This document shows positions 61,998-64,000 of a stretch of 64,000 nucleotides of DNA, one piece after another (the stretch's first letter is position 1; every line of letters begins with the position of its first letter). Below the pieces are notes generated by a model. It worked only from the letters and a program-made list of their open reading frames with translations, had not been told where the DNA came from and searched no databases. The DNA is from Saccharomonospora xinjiangensis XJ-54 (GTDB lineage: Bacteria > Actinomycetota > Actinomycetes > Mycobacteriales > Pseudonocardiaceae): positions 768,982 to 832,981 of the forward strand of contig NZ_JH636049.1 of assembly GCF_000258175.1 (NCBI RefSeq), given 5' to 3'. The position numbers and the translations under genes were made by a program.

Positions 61998-64000
61998 TGT
62001 GCACCTCCAGTCGCGGCGTCGATCGATCCGAGACCGCCACCGGCCTCGGTGCCAAGGCCTCCGGCGGCCCGCTCTCCTGTGTGGACAGCCCGCCACACCC
62101 GCATCGGCGTGCACGGCATCTCGATGTCGGTGACTCCGAAGTGCCGCACCGCGTCCACCACCGCGTTCACAACCGCGGGTGTTGAGGCGATGGTGCCTGC
62201 CTCGCCGACGCCCTTGACCCCGAGCGGGTTCGTCGTCGCGGGGGTTTCGGTGCGGTCGGTGGTGAACGACGGCAGGTCGGCCGCCGACGGCAGCAGGTAG
62301 TCGGCGAACGTGCCCGACATCAGCGTTCCACCCTCGTCGAAGGCCGCTTCCTCGAACAACGCCTGCGCGATGCCCTGGGCGAGCCCACCGTGGATCTGGC
62401 CCTCGACGATCAGCGGGTTGACCACGGAACCCACGTCGTCAACACATACGTAGTCGCGGATCGCCACCCGCCCCGTCTCGGTGTCCACCTCCACCGCGCA
62501 CAGGTGGGTGCCGTGCGGGAACGAGAAGTTCTCCGGATCGAAGGTCGCGTCGGAGTCGAGCGAGGGCTCGACTCCGTCGGGCAGGTCGTGAGCCGCGAAC
62601 ACCGCGAGGGCGATGTCCTGGATTCCCGTTGACCGGTCGGTGCCCCTGACCGTGAACGTTCCTCCGGAGAATTCGAGGTCGTCCTCGGAGCACTCCATCA
62701 TGTGCGCGGCGATCGTGCGGGCCTTGGCCACGACCTTCTCCGCGGCCTTGACGACCGCGATGCCGCCGACGGCGAGTGAACGGGAACCGTAGGTGTCGAG
62801 GCCCCGAGGGGACGACTGCGTGTCGCCGTGCAGGATCTCGACGTCCTCGAACGGGACCCCGAGCTGGTCGGCCACGATCTGGCTCCAGGCCGTCTCGTGG
62901 CCCTGACCGTGCGGTGAGACCCCCGTGACGACCTCGACCTTACCGGTGGGCAGCATGCGGATGGAGGCGTACTCCCAGCCGCCTGCCCCGTAGTCGAGTG
63001 AACCGAGCACCCGCGACGGCGCCAGGCCGCACATCTCCGTGAACGTCGAGACACCGATACCCAACTGCACCGTGTCGCCGCGCTCCCGCCGCTCGCGCTG
63101 TTCGCGGCGCAGACCGTCGTAGTCGAACAACTGCTTGGCTTTCTCGGTGGCGGCCTCGTAGTTGCCCGAGTCGTAGGTCAGCGTCGCGACGGTGGTGTAC
63201 GGGAACTCGTCGTGGGCGATCCAGTTCTTCTCCCGCAGCTCCAGCGGGTCCATGCCCAGTTCAGCCGCGAGTTCGTCCATGATGCGCTCGATGGCGAACG
63301 TGGCCTCCGGCCGTCCCGCGCCCCGGTAGGCGTCGGTGACGGTGGTGTTGGTGAACACGTTCGTGCACGTGAAGTGGTACGCGGGGAACTTGTAGATCGA
63401 GTTGAACATGAACGCGCCGAGGATGGGCACGCCGGGCCCGACGAGGCTGAGATAGGCGCCCATGTCGGCGAGCAGCTCCACCTTCAAGCCGGTGAGCGTT
63501 CCGTCACGCTTGGCGCAGATGGTGATGTCCTGGATCTGGTCGCGGCCGTGGTGTGCCGCCACCATCGACTCCGAACGGGACTCGGTCCATTTCACCGGCT
63601 TGCCGAGCCTGCGGGCCACGAGCAGCGCGATGAACTCCTCGGGGATCACCGCCAGCTTGCCGCCGAACCCGCCGCCCACGTCGGGCGCGATGACGCGCAA
63701 CTGGTGTTCGGGGATGCCGAGCGTCAGCGCGGACAACGTCTTGGTGATGTGCGGGATCTGCGTCGCCGACCACATGGTCAGCTGCGCCGCGGTCGGGTCA
63801 ACCACCACCGACCTCGGCTCCATGAACGCCGGGATCAGCCGCTGCTGCCGGAACCGCTTCCGCAACACCACCTCGGACTCCGCGATGGCCCGCTCGACGT
63901 CGTCACCCGACCCCGCCTCGGCGGAGTCGAACGTCCACACGGCACTGCGGTTGGTGCCCAGATCGGCGTGCACGAGCGGCGCGTCGTCCGCGAGCGCGTG
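61994..64000 (-). CDS. Molybdopterin large subunit, form II CO-dehydrogenase-like (CoxL-like), N-terminus beyond window
   Basis: At least 669 residues of a molybdenum hydroxylase large subunit. MCD-binding blocks VIAPDVGGGFGGKL, AAHHGRDQ and VGVSPHGQGHETAWSQIVADQLGVP, and the C-terminal GVGEAGT carrying the active-site Glu, are intact. The active-site loop reads AYRGAGRPEAT: this is the form II signature, not AYRCSFR of form I, so true CO oxidation is uncertain and other aldehyde or heterocycle oxidation is possible. Followed by coxM-like and coxG-like genes. Confidence 0.9.
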   Translation of the reverse strand, partial: HALADDAPLVHADLGTNRSAVWTFDSAEAGSGDDVERAIAESEVVLRKRFRQQRLIPAFMEPRSVVVDPTAAQLTMWSATQIPHITKTLSALTLGIPEHQLRVIAPDVGGGFGGKLAVIPEEFIALLVARRLGKPVKWTESRSESMVAAHHGRDQIQDITICAKRDGTLTGLKVELLADMGAYLSLVGPGVPILGAFMFNSIYKFPAYHFTCTNVFTNTTVTDAYRGAGRPEATFAIERIMDELAAELGMDPLELREKNWIAHDEFPYTTVATLTYDSGNYEAATEKAKQLFDYDGLRREQRERRERGDTVQLGIGVSTFTEMCGLAPSRVLGSLDYGAGGWEYASIRMLPTGKVEVVTGVSPHGQGHETAWSQIVADQLGVPFEDVEILHGDTQSSPRGLDTYGSRSLAVGGIAVVKAAEKVVAKARTIAAHMMECSEDDLEFSGGTFTVRGTDRSTGIQDIALAVFAAHDLPDGVEPSLDSDATFDPENFSFPHGTHLCAVEVDTETGRVAIRDYVCVDDVGSVVNPLIVEGQIHGGLAQGIAQALFEEAAFDEGGTLMSGTFADYLLPSAADLPSFTTDRTETPATTNPLGVKGVGEAGTIASTPAVVNAVVDAVRHFGVTDIEMPCTPMRVWRAVHTGERAAGGLGTEAGGGLGSIDAATGGAQ

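Noticed and set aside
61994-64000. True carbon monoxide dehydrogenase (form I)
   Set aside because: The active-site loop is AYRGAGR, not AYRCSFR, so CO oxidation cannot be claimed.

Overview
The window is about 64 kb of high-GC actinobacterial chromosome (GTG/TTG starts common, strong GGAGG sites, many 4-bp ATGA/GTGA overlaps). The order glyS, smtB/zur, uppS, recO, era, deaminase-like protein, CNNM/CBS protein, ybeY, phoH, rsmE, dnaJ2, hrcA is the block also known from Mycobacterium (around Rv2357c-Rv2374c). Together with the accessory content (FadD-type ligase, form II cox-type genes, SSI-type inhibitor, class F sortases) this suggests Pseudonocardiaceae, for example Saccharomonospora or Amycolatopsis; the genus is inference. 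No rRNA, convincing tRNA, IS element, prophage or CRISPR array was seen.

Layout. 1-17.7 kb: conserved housekeeping block (translation, zinc regulation, decaprenyl diphosphate synthesis, repair, ribosome maturation, heat shock) with a sortase and its likely exported partner. 17.9-25.6 kb: secreted protease-inhibitor-like protein, large catalase, siderophore reductase behind an iron box, TetR regulator, phosphatase, atypical SDR, secreted subtilase, small HTH protein. 25.7-38.1 kb: acyl-CoA ligase, family A polymerase, imine-reductase-like enzyme, HrpA helicase, lactate-monooxygenase-type flavoenzyme, and a MerR regulator fused to a sliding-clamp-like domain with a TPR-like partner. 38.2-42.5 kb: a Cst-type persulfide detoxification locus (CsoR/CstR-type operator, persulfide dioxygenase-rhodanese, membrane rhodanese, TauE/SafE, thioredoxin, CstR-like repressor, 54-aa zinc-ribbon protein). 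42.9-51.4 kb: MFS exporter, O-methyltransferase, and the glycine cleavage operon gcvP-gcvT-gcvH-glyA behind a tandem glycine riboswitch. 51.7-58.6 kb: PLD-like secreted protein, lipoprotein sortase with a His/Asp/Lys-rich exported protein, two-component system, multicopper oxidase. 59-64 kb: flavin monooxygenase and coxG-coxM-coxL-type genes, the last running off the window.

The most unusual feature is a family of short tandem arrays with an exact 21-bp period (core GTGTCCGCA plus a 12-nt pyrimidine-rich half ending in GYRCGC). Units point away from the gene they follow and usually begin within about 10 nt of its stop codon. They sit behind era, the small HTH gene and fadD (facing each other), the imine-reductase-like gene, hrpA, a 71-aa protein gene, glyA, the multicopper oxidase and coxG. 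Other gene ends in the window (katE/SIP, subtilase, cst operon, lipoprotein sortase) carry ordinary perfect hairpins instead. The arrays look like a dedicated 3'-end element, and I know of no description of them.
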